From Microvirga sp. Mcv34 (GTDB taxonomy: Bacteria > Pseudomonadota > Alphaproteobacteria > Rhizobiales > Beijerinckiaceae), in contig NZ_JALJRK010000001.1 of assembly GCF_024519725.1 (NCBI RefSeq), positions 1 to 64,000 of the forward strand: DNA of 64,000 bases, in the 5' to 3' direction. Position 1 is the first letter of the stretch, and each line of letters starts with the position of its first letter. The notes beneath the pieces were generated by a model. That model did no database searches. It had not been told where the DNA came from and saw nothing but the letters and a program-made list of their open reading frames with translations. Below are positions 18,143-26,546 of this stretch, in pieces. The translations under genes and the position numbers were made by a program.

Positions 18143-18340
18143 ATGTCCCCCGACGCCTCAGGCGACGTGCGCCTGCCCCATGTCAATGACCTTCATCCGG
18201 ATGTCGCGACCTTTCTGATCGGACGCGCCTTCGCCGAGGTTTACAGGGACGTGCTCGATGCGCCAGTCCCGGACCCACTCGTCGCCATTCTTCGGCAGAT
18301 GGAGATCAGGGAGACTGGCGATGAACGCTCTTCAGCCTGA
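18143..18340 (+). CDS. NepR-like anti-sigma factor (small)
   Basis: A 65-residue protein. Its core 'IGRAFAEVYRDVLDAPVPDP' followed by 'LVAILRQME' matches the two-helix pattern of NepR, the anti-sigma factor of the alphaproteobacterial general stress response (usual form: IG..LR..Y.....EPVPD....LL..L). ATG 18143 is chosen because AGGAGAG lies at 18130-18136; the frame upstream has no such site. The 3' end overlaps the receiver gene by 20 bases. NepR normally binds EcfG and is released by PhyR, but neither is visible here, so this is probably a paralogue. Confidence 0.65.
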   Translation: MSPDASGDVRLPHVNDLHPDVATFLIGRAFAEVYRDVLDAPVPDPLVAILRQMEIRETGDERSSA

Positions 18341-18719
18341 TCCGCACTTGGCGCTGATCGTTGAAGATGATCCTGATCTGCGGGCTCTCGCCGCCGTTCT
18401 TCTGGATGAAACGCCCCTCGATGTGGTGGAGGTCGAGAGCGCGGAGGCGGCCTTGGACCTCCTTCAGGAGCGCGGAGGTGAGGTGGCCATGTTGTTCGCC
18501 GATGTCCGCCTGCCGGGTGAGATGGACGGGGCACAGCTCGCCAGAGCAGCATGTAAGCTCTGGCCGACGATTCGGATCGTGCTGACCTCCGGTGATCCAG
18601 GCATCCGGTCGGACGACCTGCCGGAATGCGTCACCTTCATGCCGAAGCCCTGGCGCGGCCTCGACGTGCTCGTGCAAGCCGAGAAGGCGATTCACGATCC
18701 GCAGCCGCCGGTGACCTGA
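18321..18719 (+). CDS. Stand-alone CheY-like response-regulator receiver
   Basis: A 132-residue single-domain receiver. The acidic pocket E15/D16/D17 ('LIVEDDPDLRAL'), phosphoacceptor D61 ('LFADVRLPGEMDG'), switch residue T89 ('IVLTSGDPG') and K109 ('FMPKPWRGLD') are all present. No output domain and no PhyR-type sigma-like domain. It overlaps the end of the NepR-like gene by 20 bases, so the two are translationally coupled. Together they suggest a phospho-signal feeding into stress sigma control. No histidine kinase is adjacent. Confidence 0.88.
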   Translation: MNALQPDPHLALIVEDDPDLRALAAVLLDETPLDVVEVESAEAALDLLQERGGEVAMLFADVRLPGEMDGAQLARAACKLWPTIRIVLTSGDPGIRSDDLPECVTFMPKPWRGLDVLVQAEKAIHDPQPPVT

Positions 18720-18986
18720 GATGGTGCGGTGTGAGCCACCAACCCACCCGTGGTTGGGCTGGTGGAGGAAGAGCCCCTGGCGTGGATGACCCCGCCAGCG
18801 AGTTGGTGAACAAACCGACGAAGTCCATCTCTCCAACGGCACCGGGATTGTTCATATCGCACGGAAGATCACTAGGCGGGTCTGGTGGATTGGCCACCGA
18901 CCTGCTGCCAATCCGGCGAATGGCTGCGCAGCCCTGCACGTGGCCGAACCCGCGCAGGGTCAAGGCGGGTTCCTGGCGACCCCGCG

Positions 18987-19631
18987 TCAAAGATCGAGTT
19001 CCTCTCGCGTGCGTCCAGGGCGTGGCCGGTAGCGTGGCAGGGACCAGTCCCACCGCAGCGCGGCCGCGCGAATCGCGAACGCTGCCGAGAAGCCTCCAGC
19101 GAGCGCGTACTCGCGTGCGATCCCGGCCAGCGCCAAGACGACGAATATCACGGCTCCACCCAGCGCCGCCGACACATAGATCTCGCGACTGAGGATGACC
19201 GGGCTTTCGCCGCCCAGGACATCCCGGACGATGCCGCCGAAGGTGGCCGTGATCACGCCCATCGCGATCGCCACGATGGGACTCGCGTCCGCCAGCAGCG
19301 CCTTCTCGGCTCCGGTTACCGCGAACAGGGCCATGCCGACCGCGTCACACCAGAGCAGGAGCCTGAGCCGCGAATGCGGAATGTGGGCGAGGAAGAACGC
19401 CGCGCAGGAGACCAGTACACAGGTGACCAGGTAGGCCGGCTCCTGCACCCAGAACACGGGAAGCGCACCAATGAGCGTGTCGCGGATCGTGCCCCCGCCG
19501 ATCCCGGTCGCCGTGCCGAGCAGCACGAAGCCAACAACGTCCATCTGCTTGCGCGAGGCGACCAGCGCCCCGGTCGTCGCGAAAATGACGATCCCGAACC
19601 AGTCGAGCAGGGCCGTAAATGTATCGAACAT
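18987..19631 (-). CDS. UPF0126/TRIC-family membrane protein, probable glycine transporter
   Basis: A 214-residue integral membrane protein with about seven helices in two similar halves. Each half carries the conserved kinked-helix motif: '[17 protein letters not shown]' and '[16 protein letters not shown]'. This is the PF03458 family, known as prokaryotic TRIC homologues and also as the Pfam 'glycine transporter' family (E. coli YadS/YicG). It is the last gene of the glycine-riboswitch transcript, 36 bases after the class B PBP gene. That context supports glycine movement over a general cation-channel role, but direction of transport (import or export) cannot be told. Confidence 0.85.
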   Translation of the reverse strand: MFDTFTALLDWFGIVIFATTGALVASRKQMDVVGFVLLGTATGIGGGTIRDTLIGALPVFWVQEPAYLVTCVLVSCAAFFLAHIPHSRLRLLLWCDAVGMALFAVTGAEKALLADASPIVAIAMGVITATFGGIVRDVLGGESPVILSREIYVSAALGGAVIFVVLALAGIAREYALAGGFSAAFAIRAAALRWDWSLPRYRPRPGRTREELDL

Positions 19632-19667
19632 TGGTCAGGAATCCATCATGGCTGTACGAGATCAATA

Positions 19668-21308
19668 TCAATTTGTGGAAGCCGTCCAGGACTGGACGCC
19701 GAGCAGGGGCAGTGCCTCACCCATGACACGCCGTGTCACGGGAACCGCATTCCATCCAGAGGTCCGGAAGCCAAAGGTTTCCGGCAGGCCGCGCGGTTCG
19801 TCCAGGATCGTCAGGAACAGGTAGCGTGGCGCGTCGATGGGGGCGACGCCGACGAAGAAGGTCATCACCTTCTCCTTGGAGTAGACGCCGCCGACAACCT
19901 TCTCCGAAGTTCCGGTCTTGCCGCCGATGCGGATCGGATCGAGCGCGGCCCGGCGGGCCGAGCCCGCCTCGACGTTCAGGCGCATCAGGTCGCGGATAGC
20001 AGAGGAGGTTGCATGTTTGATCACCCCTTCGGCGCGGAGGCGGTCGCCGGTGCTGCGTCCGGCAAGGAAGGTCGGTGTGATCAGGTCGCCGCCATTGACC
20101 AGTGCAGCCACCGCCATGGCCCCCTGGAGCGGAGTGACCGCGATACCGTGGCCGAAGGCGACTGTGGCGGTCGTGACATCGCTCCATTGCGAAGGCACGA
20201 GAGGCGCGGAGCTCTCCGCAAGCTCCGTCCGGACCCGGTCGAACTGTCCTAACGCTTTCATGAATGAACGGACCCTCGGAGCGCCGATAGCCAGTCCCAT
20301 CTGGCCCATGGCGATGTTCGACGAGTAAATGAAGCTCTCGGGCAACGTCAGGATCCGCTTTTTGCCGCGGAAGTCGTCTATGCTGGCACCGCCGATTGTG
20401 AGCGGCAGGCTCACATCGAAGGTCGAGTGCAACGTGAACAGACCGGTGTCCAAGGCGAGCGCAGTCGTCAAGGCTTTGTAGATTGAACCCATCTCATAGC
20501 GGCCGACCTGCATCCGGTTGATACGGTCCGGTTGTAGCGCCAGACCCGGCTCGTTCGGATCGAAGTCGGGCAGCGACACGAGCGCGAGAACCTCGCCGTT
20601 GGTGACGTCGAGGACGAGACCGGCGGCAGCGATGGCCCCGTATGTGTCAACCGCGCGACGGAGGTGTTCGGCATAGACGTGCTGGATCCGAAGATCGATG
20701 GTCAGCCGGACCGGCGAGCCAATGGGTTCCTCGATCTGCGTCTGATCAGATGCCTCCACGGCAGTTCCCATCATGGCATCGATCCATTTCTCGATCCCCG
20801 CCAGACCTCGGTTGTCGATGTCCACCGCGCCGAGCACATGCGCCGCCGCCGGCCCATTGGGATAGGTGCGCGTCGGTTCGGGCCGCAGGTGAATGCCGGC
20901 CAGCCCCAGAGACCAGACGCGGTCGGCCACGGAGGGCGGAACCGAGCGCTTGATCCAGGCGAAGCCCAACCCCGACATGAGCTTCCGGCGCAGATCGCGC
21001 GGGTCGAGGTCGTCGAATACCTCGGCCAGTCCCTCGACCGCTTCGTCGATGTCGATAATCCGCCGCGGTTCGGCATAGACGGAGAAGGTTTTCAGCTCCT
21101 TGGCGAGCAGGATGCCGTTGCGGTCGACGATGTCGGGCCGCATTCGCTTGACCGCGTCCTGCGTGGCCGCGCGTGGCTCGAACGGGTCGAAGCCGAACGT
21201 GATCAGTCGCACGGCAATCACGGCGAACAGGCCGACGAACCCATAGGCCGCCAGCCGGATACGGCCAGGAGCGCAATCGGCCGCAAGTTTGGACGGAGAC
21301 CGTGCCAT
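19668..21308 (-). CDS. Class B penicillin-binding protein (FtsI/PBP2-like)
   Basis: A 546-residue transpeptidase with one N-terminal anchor helix and a dimerisation domain ('[17 protein letters not shown]'). The catalytic domain has all three motifs: S275-I-Y-K, SSN in '[13 protein letters not shown]' and K464-T-G. The sequence before the nucleophile is EMGSIYK, where FtsI proteins normally have (E/Q)PGS(T/V)(F/M)K. ATG 21308 is used; it lies 16 bases after the class A PBP stop. It is smaller than dcw-cluster FtsI and lies far from any mraW or mur gene, so it is an accessory paralogue. It probably cross-links peptidoglycan when glycine is high. Confidence 0.9.
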   Translation of the reverse strand: MARSPSKLAADCAPGRIRLAAYGFVGLFAVIAVRLITFGFDPFEPRAATQDAVKRMRPDIVDRNGILLAKELKTFSVYAEPRRIIDIDEAVEGLAEVFDDLDPRDLRRKLMSGLGFAWIKRSVPPSVADRVWSLGLAGIHLRPEPTRTYPNGPAAAHVLGAVDIDNRGLAGIEKWIDAMMGTAVEASDQTQIEEPIGSPVRLTIDLRIQHVYAEHLRRAVDTYGAIAAAGLVLDVTNGEVLALVSLPDFDPNEPGLALQPDRINRMQVGRYEMGSIYKALTTALALDTGLFTLHSTFDVSLPLTIGGASIDDFRGKKRILTLPESFIYSSNIAMGQMGLAIGAPRVRSFMKALGQFDRVRTELAESSAPLVPSQWSDVTTATVAFGHGIAVTPLQGAMAVAALVNGGDLITPTFLAGRSTGDRLRAEGVIKHATSSAIRDLMRLNVEAGSARRAALDPIRIGGKTGTSEKVVGGVYSKEKVMTFFVGVAPIDAPRYLFLTILDEPRGLPETFGFRTSGWNAVPVTRRVMGEALPLLGVQSWTASTN

Positions 21309-21324
21309 CGCGTCACCCGATACT

Positions 21325-23739
21325 TCAGCGGAAGTAGGTGGGCCGGGGCGGGGCGTAAGCCTCCCAGGTTGGGCTGTCGGTTGGCATCTCGTCAGCGATG
21401 GCAGGCGATTTCGAAACCGGTGGCTCGGTGCCGGGCTTGAACGCTTCCAGAATTCCCCTCCCGGGTGCACTGCGCTCGCCAGTGAAAGGATCCACGGGGA
21501 TCAGCTTGATCCCGGTCGGAACGCGGAAAGCAGTCGGCGGCGTGCCCGCGAGTGCCTGCTCAAGGAAGGCTCGGGCGATGGGTGCGGCGTGCCCGGAGCC
21601 GTATGCGGATCGTCCGAGCGAGCGCGGACGATCGTAGCCGAGGAAGACGCCGACGGCCAGTTCCGGCGTCGATCCGACGAACCACAGGTCCTTGGCGTCA
21701 TTGGTCGTCCCGGTCTTGCCGGCGAGAGGCCGATTGAACCCGGAGAATACCCTCGGGAGCGTGCGCTCGACGACACCCTCGAGAAGGGAGGTCACTTGGT
21801 AGGCGGTCAGGGGATCGATCACCTGTTCTGTGTCTTCGGCAAGCCTTGGACCGCCGTGGTTGCGCCACGAAGAAACGGAGCAGCCGGAGCAGGCCCGCCG
21901 GTCATGCCGGAAGATGGTCTTCCCGTTGCGGTTTTGGATGTGCTCGATCAAAGTTGGCCGAATGTAGCGTCCGCCGTTGACGAACATCGCGTAGGCAGTT
22001 GTCATCCGCAATACGGTTGTCTCGCCTGCCCCGAGAGCCATCGCGAGCAGGGGCGGGAGGTCGTCCTGGACGCCGAGACGGCGGGTATAGTCCGCGACGC
22101 GCGGCATCCCGAGATCCCGCGCCAGCCTGACCGTCATCACGTTCTTGGAGCGCTCCAGGCCCAAACGGAGCGTGGACGGGCCGTCGTAGCGGCCGTTGTG
22201 ATTGCTCGGGGACCATGGTGCCTGACCGGCACCTTGATCGATGGACAGGGGCGCATCGAGCACGAGGCTGGATGGCGTGTAGCCGGCGTCAAGTGCGGCC
22301 GCGTAGACGATGGCCTTGAACGTGGAGCCGGGCTGACGCCACGCCTGGGTCACGCGGTTGAACTCATTCTGGCTGAACGAGAAGCCTCCGACCATCGCGC
22401 GAATGCGTCCGGTGTCCGGCTCCAGCGCAACCAAGGCTCCGGAGATCTCAGGGATCTGCCGTAACCGATACTCCTCAGATGCCTTCTTGATCGGCTCGAC
22501 ATGCACGACGTCACCGACCCGCAGGACGTCGCTTACCCGCCCCTTGCCTGTCCAGCGGACGCCTCGGAGCGCGATCCGTCCGATGCGCCGGCGGGCTTCG
22601 ACGGCACCGGTGAGGTCTCTGTCGGGGCGCAGGCCAATGCGGGCCTCCTTGCCATCGACCGCGAGCACGACGGCCTGCTGCCAGGGATGGATATCCTCAA
22701 GCGCCGGAAGTTCGGTGAGACTCGCGCCCCAGTCGCCCGCGATAGAAGCGAGTCGTGTCCCGGCTCCGCGCCAGCCACGGGCCTCGTCGAAGCGAACCAA
22801 GCCATCAACGAGGCTCCTGCGGGCCGCGGCCTGCATCTTCGGGGCAAGCGTCGTGCGAACCGATAGACCACCTTCATAGAGCGTCGCGTCGCCGTAGCGG
22901 TTGGCGAGTTCGCGCCGGACCTCCTCGGCAAAGTAGCCTGCTTGCGTCTCATGGGGGGACACCGAGCGCGGAGCGGCAACCAACGCTTCCTCCATCGCCA
23001 CAGCGACCTCGTCCTGCGCGACATAGCCGTTCGCGGCCATTCGCTCCAAAACCCAGTTGCGGCGGGCCATCGCAGCCTCAGGCTGGCGGAAGGGATGATA
23101 ATTGTTCGGACCCTTTGGCAGAGCGGCGAGATAAGCCGTCTCCGCTAGGCTCAGTTCGTGCACGGACTTGTCGAAATAGCCGAGCGCCGCCGCGGCAATG
23201 CCGTAGTGGCCCATGCCGAAATAGATCTCGTTGAGATAGAGTTCGAGGATGCGGTCCTTGCTGAAGGCCTCCTCGATCCGGAAGGCGAGCAGGATCTCTT
23301 TGAGCTTACGGCTGTAGGTCTGCTCGCGTGACAGCAGGAGGTTCTTGGCGACCTGTTGGGTGATCGTCGAGGCCCCCTGCGGGCGGCCCGCGGCACTGAC
23401 GAGGTTCGCGAGTAGCGCGCGGCCGATGCCCATGGGATCGATGCCGTTGTGCTCATAGAAGTGCCGGTCTTCAGCCGACAGGAATGCGGCGATGATCCGC
23501 TGCGGCATCGCCGCTAAAGGGAGAAACAGGCGGTTCTCACGTGCGTATTCGGCGATGATGCGGCCGTCGGAGGCATGCAGGCGCGTCGTTAGCGCGGGCT
23601 CGTAGCGCGCGAGTTCCGCATGGTTGGGTAGGTCAGAGGAGAGCTGGCAGAACACCATTCCGGCCACCAGCAAGCCACTGACCAACAGGAGGGAAGCCAA
23701 CGCTGTGGCAAAGCCGAAGAAGCGAAGAACGAAGCGCAT
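21325..23739 (-). CDS. Class A penicillin-binding protein (PBP1A family)
   Basis: An 804-residue bifunctional enzyme with an N-terminal membrane anchor. The GT51 glycosyltransferase domain has catalytic E90 in 'SAEDRHFYEHNGID', then 'GASTITQQVAKNLLLS' and 'RKLKEILLAFRIEE'. The transpeptidase domain has S472-T-F-K ('QPGSTFKAIVYAAAL'), SKN ('LERSKNVMTVRLA') and K675-T-G ('GKTGTTNDAKDLWF'). ATG 23739 is chosen over GTG 23748. It is the first gene after the glycine riboswitch, though 368 bases of leader intervene. Roles in polymerising and cross-linking peptidoglycan are certain by family; regulation by glycine is inferred. Confidence 0.93.
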   Translation of the reverse strand: MRFVLRFFGFATALASLLLVSGLLVAGMVFCQLSSDLPNHAELARYEPALTTRLHASDGRIIAEYARENRLFLPLAAMPQRIIAAFLSAEDRHFYEHNGIDPMGIGRALLANLVSAAGRPQGASTITQQVAKNLLLSREQTYSRKLKEILLAFRIEEAFSKDRILELYLNEIYFGMGHYGIAAAALGYFDKSVHELSLAETAYLAALPKGPNNYHPFRQPEAAMARRNWVLERMAANGYVAQDEVAVAMEEALVAAPRSVSPHETQAGYFAEEVRRELANRYGDATLYEGGLSVRTTLAPKMQAAARRSLVDGLVRFDEARGWRGAGTRLASIAGDWGASLTELPALEDIHPWQQAVVLAVDGKEARIGLRPDRDLTGAVEARRRIGRIALRGVRWTGKGRVSDVLRVGDVVHVEPIKKASEEYRLRQIPEISGALVALEPDTGRIRAMVGGFSFSQNEFNRVTQAWRQPGSTFKAIVYAAALDAGYTPSSLVLDAPLSIDQGAGQAPWSPSNHNGRYDGPSTLRLGLERSKNVMTVRLARDLGMPRVADYTRRLGVQDDLPPLLAMALGAGETTVLRMTTAYAMFVNGGRYIRPTLIEHIQNRNGKTIFRHDRRACSGCSVSSWRNHGGPRLAEDTEQVIDPLTAYQVTSLLEGVVERTLPRVFSGFNRPLAGKTGTTNDAKDLWFVGSTPELAVGVFLGYDRPRSLGRSAYGSGHAAPIARAFLEQALAGTPPTAFRVPTGIKLIPVDPFTGERSAPGRGILEAFKPGTEPPVSKSPAIADEMPTDSPTWEAYAPPRPTYFR

Positions 23740-24107
23740 CGCAAGCACCCAGGTTCAGGCGAGCCCCCCGCGATGGCGCGAAGGTGCTCGCTCAAAGGTC
23801 GTGAAGGGCGGAAGCAATCCCCTTGGCGCATGCCGGCCCGCTATGACTCGTGCCAAGGGACAGCCGCCATCGTTCGGGCAGCTTTGAATGCGCCGGTGTC
23901 AGATCATGGGCCCCGGCCACGCAGAAATTGACGACAGGCCTAAGGGGATCGGCTGGGTCGCGTCTGCGACTCAGGTGCAGCCGCACCTCACGCTGTGGCT
24001 TCTGGCCCATCCGTCGCGGCGGAAGCGATGTGTTGTAGTGCGCAGGTATCGTGGGAAAGGCATTCGTCAGGCTCCGTCACGGGCCGCAGGCGATGCTGCG
24101 GAAGGAG
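23740..24107 (-). promoter_or_regulatory. Long leader between the riboswitch and the PBP1A gene
   Basis: Directly after the second aptamer comes a two-part hairpin: an outer GGCTCC/GGAGCC stem (24104-24109 with 24070-24075) and an inner CCGCAG/CTGCGG stem (24096-24101 with 24084-24089). It has no following U-tract, so it is not a classical terminator. The remaining 330 bases hold a 72-codon minus-strand frame (23792-24010) without a ribosome site or family resemblance. The expression platform is therefore unresolved; Rho-dependent or processing control is possible. Confidence 0.6.
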
Positions 24108-24287
24108 CCCCCTCTGTCATTGGCCTGAGAGTTTCGTCGGGAGGCACAAGGCAGCCGCGACTTTCACCATGGGCGGGAGCGGAGTGCTCCACTTTTCAGA
24201 GTGTCGGGCAACGAAGCGGTCCTGTGTGCCTGAGAGTTTCCGGGGCAGTTGCTCCTTCGGCGGCCAGCGTGCTGGCTCTCTCCCGCT
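24108..24287 (-). promoter_or_regulatory. Tandem glycine riboswitch
   Basis: Read on the minus strand, the first aptamer (24216-24286) is canonical: GCGGGAGAG, then GCCGAAGGAGCAA, then AACTCTCAGGCACACAGG and ACCGC. A short linker follows. The second aptamer (24111-24202) begins ACTCTG, has AAACTCTCAGGCCAATGACA and closes with CAGAG. The second is divergent: the internal CACCGAAGGAG-type core reads CATGGTGAAAGTCGC and the P2 helix is imperfect. Two glycine aptamers in series are the RF00504 architecture. The next gene on this strand is the PBP1A gene. Confidence 0.93.
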
Positions 24288-24330
24288 CATTGCTAAGGTC
24301 AGTTCGCCTTTGTTTGTGGCCGAATTGTGT

Positions 24331-24350
24331 TGATCACGCGTGAGTGATCA
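24331..24350. repeat. Palindrome at the end of the L,D-transpeptidase gene
   Basis: TGATCAC at 24331-24337 pairs with GTGATCA at 24344-24350 around a 6-base loop. It includes the stop codon of the L,D-transpeptidase gene and lies about 45 bases before the riboswitch. No T-tract follows, so it is only a weak transcription end. Confidence 0.5.
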
Positions 24351-25049
24351 GACTCCGACGATACCGTCGGACGGCAACGTCCTGTCCTCTGCATCGGCAT
24401 TCAGTACCGTGACACGAGTGCCTACGGGCACCCGTCGATGCAGGTCGACGATGTCCTGGTTGAACAGGCGGATGCATCCGCTGGAGACCGATTGACCGAT
24501 GGTATCGGGCTCATGCGTGCCGTGGACACGGTAGAGCGTGTCACGTCCGTCCCGGTACAGATACAATGCTCGCGCGCCGAGCGGGCTCTCGAGGCCGCCC
24601 TCCACGCCGCCAGCGTAAGGACCGTAGCGTTCCGGCTCGAGCTTGATCATATTGGGCGTGGGCGTCCAGCGCGGCCATGCAGCCTTGCGCCCGACCACGG
24701 CACTGCCCTGATAGTCGAAGCCGGCCTTGCCGACGCCACAGCCGTAGCGAAGCGCCATCCTGTTCTCCTGGACGAGGTACAGGAAACGCCGCGACGGATC
24801 GACGACAATGCTTCCAGCCTCCTCCGGCCCTCGGAAGGCGACGACCTGCCGGACGTATTGCGGAGGAATCCGACTGACATCGACGGCCGGTACCGGATGC
24901 GGCTCATCGGAGAGTGCGGCGTACATGGCGGCGACACCGGGATCGACGCCGGGCTTCGATGTAAGGGCCGTGCGGCCGGACGAAACGCAGGCCGTCAGCG
25001 AGAGAGGCAGTCCGGCGAGCAGGGTTCGACGGGTGAGGGATAGCGACAA
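24348..25049 (-). CDS. L,D-transpeptidase (YkuD domain) lipoprotein
   Basis: A 233-residue envelope enzyme that would form 3-3 peptidoglycan cross-links or swap terminal D-Ala for glycine or D-amino acids. The YkuD domain spans about residues 90-215 and ends in the active-site motif 'HGTHEPDTIGQSVSSGCIRL' with C192. TTG 25049 is the preferred start: AAAGGAG lies seven bases before it, and it gives a signal 'TRRTLLAGLPLSLTAC' with twin arginines and an LTAC lipobox. A longer frame to 25238 adds only unstructured sequence. It lies on the same strand directly upstream of the glycine riboswitch and the PBP genes. Confidence 0.9.
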   Translation of the reverse strand: MSLSLTRRTLLAGLPLSLTACVSSGRTALTSKPGVDPGVAAMYAALSDEPHPVPAVDVSRIPPQYVRQVVAFRGPEEAGSIVVDPSRRFLYLVQENRMALRYGCGVGKAGFDYQGSAVVGRKAAWPRWTPTPNMIKLEPERYGPYAGGVEGGLESPLGARALYLYRDGRDTLYRVHGTHEPDTIGQSVSSGCIRLFNQDIVDLHRRVPVGTRVTVLNADAEDRTLPSDGIVGV

Positions 25050-25413
25050 TCTTGTTCTCCTTTCGGGTCGTTGGGACCGGGACCCCACTCGCGTCACCTT
25101 TATGGCCAAGGTGTGACGCGACGGGAACGGAGAAGCGATGATGGTCGTGTGTTGCTCGCTCGCACCAGGGCTGCGCCGGATGGCGACTAAGGCCCGAGCG
25201 ATTCTGCCCCTGAAGCTGCGTAGGTCTAGCCGTAGCAAGGTTCATCGGGAACGACGTTCAACACATCTCAGTCCACACGGTACGGGCGGTGACCACAACG
25301 CCGTCCGTTCTTCAGCCAGTACACGCTGCATCGGGGAGGGGAGCGAGGCTCGGCGAGAACTCTGTGCCCACCGCACTGCGGAGCGAAGTAGGACGGGGCA
25401 AGGTGCTATGCTC
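25050..25413. other. Non-coding stretch upstream of the L,D-transpeptidase gene
   Basis: About 360 bases with no supported gene. The part next to 25049 holds the ribosome site AAAGGAG and should contain the promoter, but no clear -35/-10 pair was recognised. Confidence 0.4.
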
Positions 25414-25629
25414 TCATTGCACTGATCCCTTGGACATCAGCGCATCTTGCCGTGCTCTGTTCCTCTCATACGTGTCCCAGGAAAGCCATGCGGCGAATCC
25501 GAGAACGGCAATGATGTAGATTGAGAGAACCTTCCCCGACTCGAACATCATCATGCCGAGAGCTCCGAGCATCAGACACACGCCGCCGAACAGGATGGCT
25601 GCCATCAGGATTGCACGAGGGCGACTCAT
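25414..25629 (-). CDS. Small two-helix membrane protein
   Basis: A 71-residue hypothetical protein with two hydrophobic helices ('AILMAAILFGGVCLMLGALG' and 'VLSIYIIAVLGFAAWLSW'). A charged C-terminal tail follows ('DTYERNRARQDALMSKG'). AAAGGAGCG precedes the ATG at 25629. It follows the CBS-BON gene by 17 bases on the same strand, so the two may be co-transcribed. No family is recognised. Confidence 0.6.
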   Translation of the reverse strand: MSRPRAILMAAILFGGVCLMLGALGMMMFESGKVLSIYIIAVLGFAAWLSWDTYERNRARQDALMSKGSVQ

Positions 25630-25646
25630 TGGACGCTCCTTTCCGT

Positions 25647-26546
25647 TCAGGAAACTGAGCGGGATCGCAGGATCATGCGATCCTGGATCGAGCGGATCCC
25701 CGGGGTATTCTCGGCTGCGACGAGGATCGCCTCGCGCTCGGCGGCCGAGTCCACGACTCCGGAAATGTCCGCATTGCCGCGATGCACCGAGACGTGGATG
25801 AGCCTATGTGAAGGCGTCAGACCCTTCACTCGTGCCATCAGGTCTCGCAAAATGTTGTCGTCCGTGGAAGGGTGGGCGAAGAGGTTTGCACGGCTGCGCG
25901 CCAACGCCTTGACGAGATCGCTTCGGCTGACAATGCCGACGACAACATTCCCGCGAACAACGGGAAGCCTCTTGAGTCGCCTCTTCTCCATCACATCGGT
26001 AACGTCAGCAAGAGTCATGTCCTCCTTAGCCGTGGCGACACGTCGTGTCATGACGTGCTGCGCCTTGCGGCCGTGGGCCCGGACGTAGTCGGTGGCATCA
26101 GCCTCGATGTCAGCCAGGACTTTGCGCCACCAGGAGCGCCGACGCTGAGTTCCGATCTCGGCCCGCCGGATCAGGTCACTCTCACTGACGATGCCAAGGA
26201 GGCCTCCATCGGCGCTGACCACCGGTACGCCACTGATCCTCTTGCCGACCATTGTGCTCGCAATCTCGCATACGGGGGTGCTGCTTGAGACGGCGACGAC
26301 TTCGCGCGTCATCACATCCGCGACCGTGAGCGGAGGTGGCACTGCGCCTGCGGGCGCGGATTCCGGCCTGCAGCCTTGGTCACGGGGGACGCTCGGCGTC
26401 GGGCGCCCCATGGCTTCCCGCCTCACGCGCCACGGCATCAGCGCAATGCGGCCGCCATCGTCCGGGGTAGGCGACTGGGCAAGGGCTAGGGACAGCAGTC
26501 GGTGCGGTGACAGCGGCTCGGTCGAGCGGTGACGACGGGTGATCAT
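25647..26546 (-). CDS. CBS-pair and BON-domain protein
   Basis: A 299-residue cytoplasmic protein. After a basic, low-complexity N-terminus come two CBS motifs ('VADVMTREVVAVSSSTPVCE' and 'HVMTRRVATAKEDMTLADVT'), each ending in a conserved GIVSxSDLV/I signature. A C-terminal BON domain follows ('LIHVSVHRGNADISGVVDSA'). CBS pairs bind adenosyl nucleotides, and BON domains bind phospholipid or accompany stress proteins. ATG 26546 is chosen because GGAGGAGAAGTC sits directly before it. This CBS-BON combination is common in Hyphomicrobiales stress regions. No effector domain is present. Confidence 0.88.
   Translation of the reverse strand: MITRRHRSTEPLSPHRLLSLALAQSPTPDDGGRIALMPWRVRREAMGRPTPSVPRDQGCRPESAPAGAVPPPLTVADVMTREVVAVSSSTPVCEIASTMVGKRISGVPVVSADGGLLGIVSESDLIRRAEIGTQRRRSWWRKVLADIEADATDYVRAHGRKAQHVMTRRVATAKEDMTLADVTDVMEKRRLKRLPVVRGNVVVGIVSRSDLVKALARSRANLFAHPSTDDNILRDLMARVKGLTPSHRLIHVSVHRGNADISGVVDSAAEREAILVAAENTPGIRSIQDRMILRSRSVS

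Noticed and set aside
18637-19053. Minus-strand frame between the receiver and transporter genes, suspected insertion-sequence remnant
   Set aside because: The tail looked vaguely transposase-like but no catalytic DDE residues or terminal inverted repeats were found, and it overlaps two good genes.
23888-24343. 151-codon plus-strand frame across the riboswitch region
   Set aside because: It is antisense to the glycine riboswitch and has no ribosome site or family; the RNA signal explains the conservation of sequence motifs.
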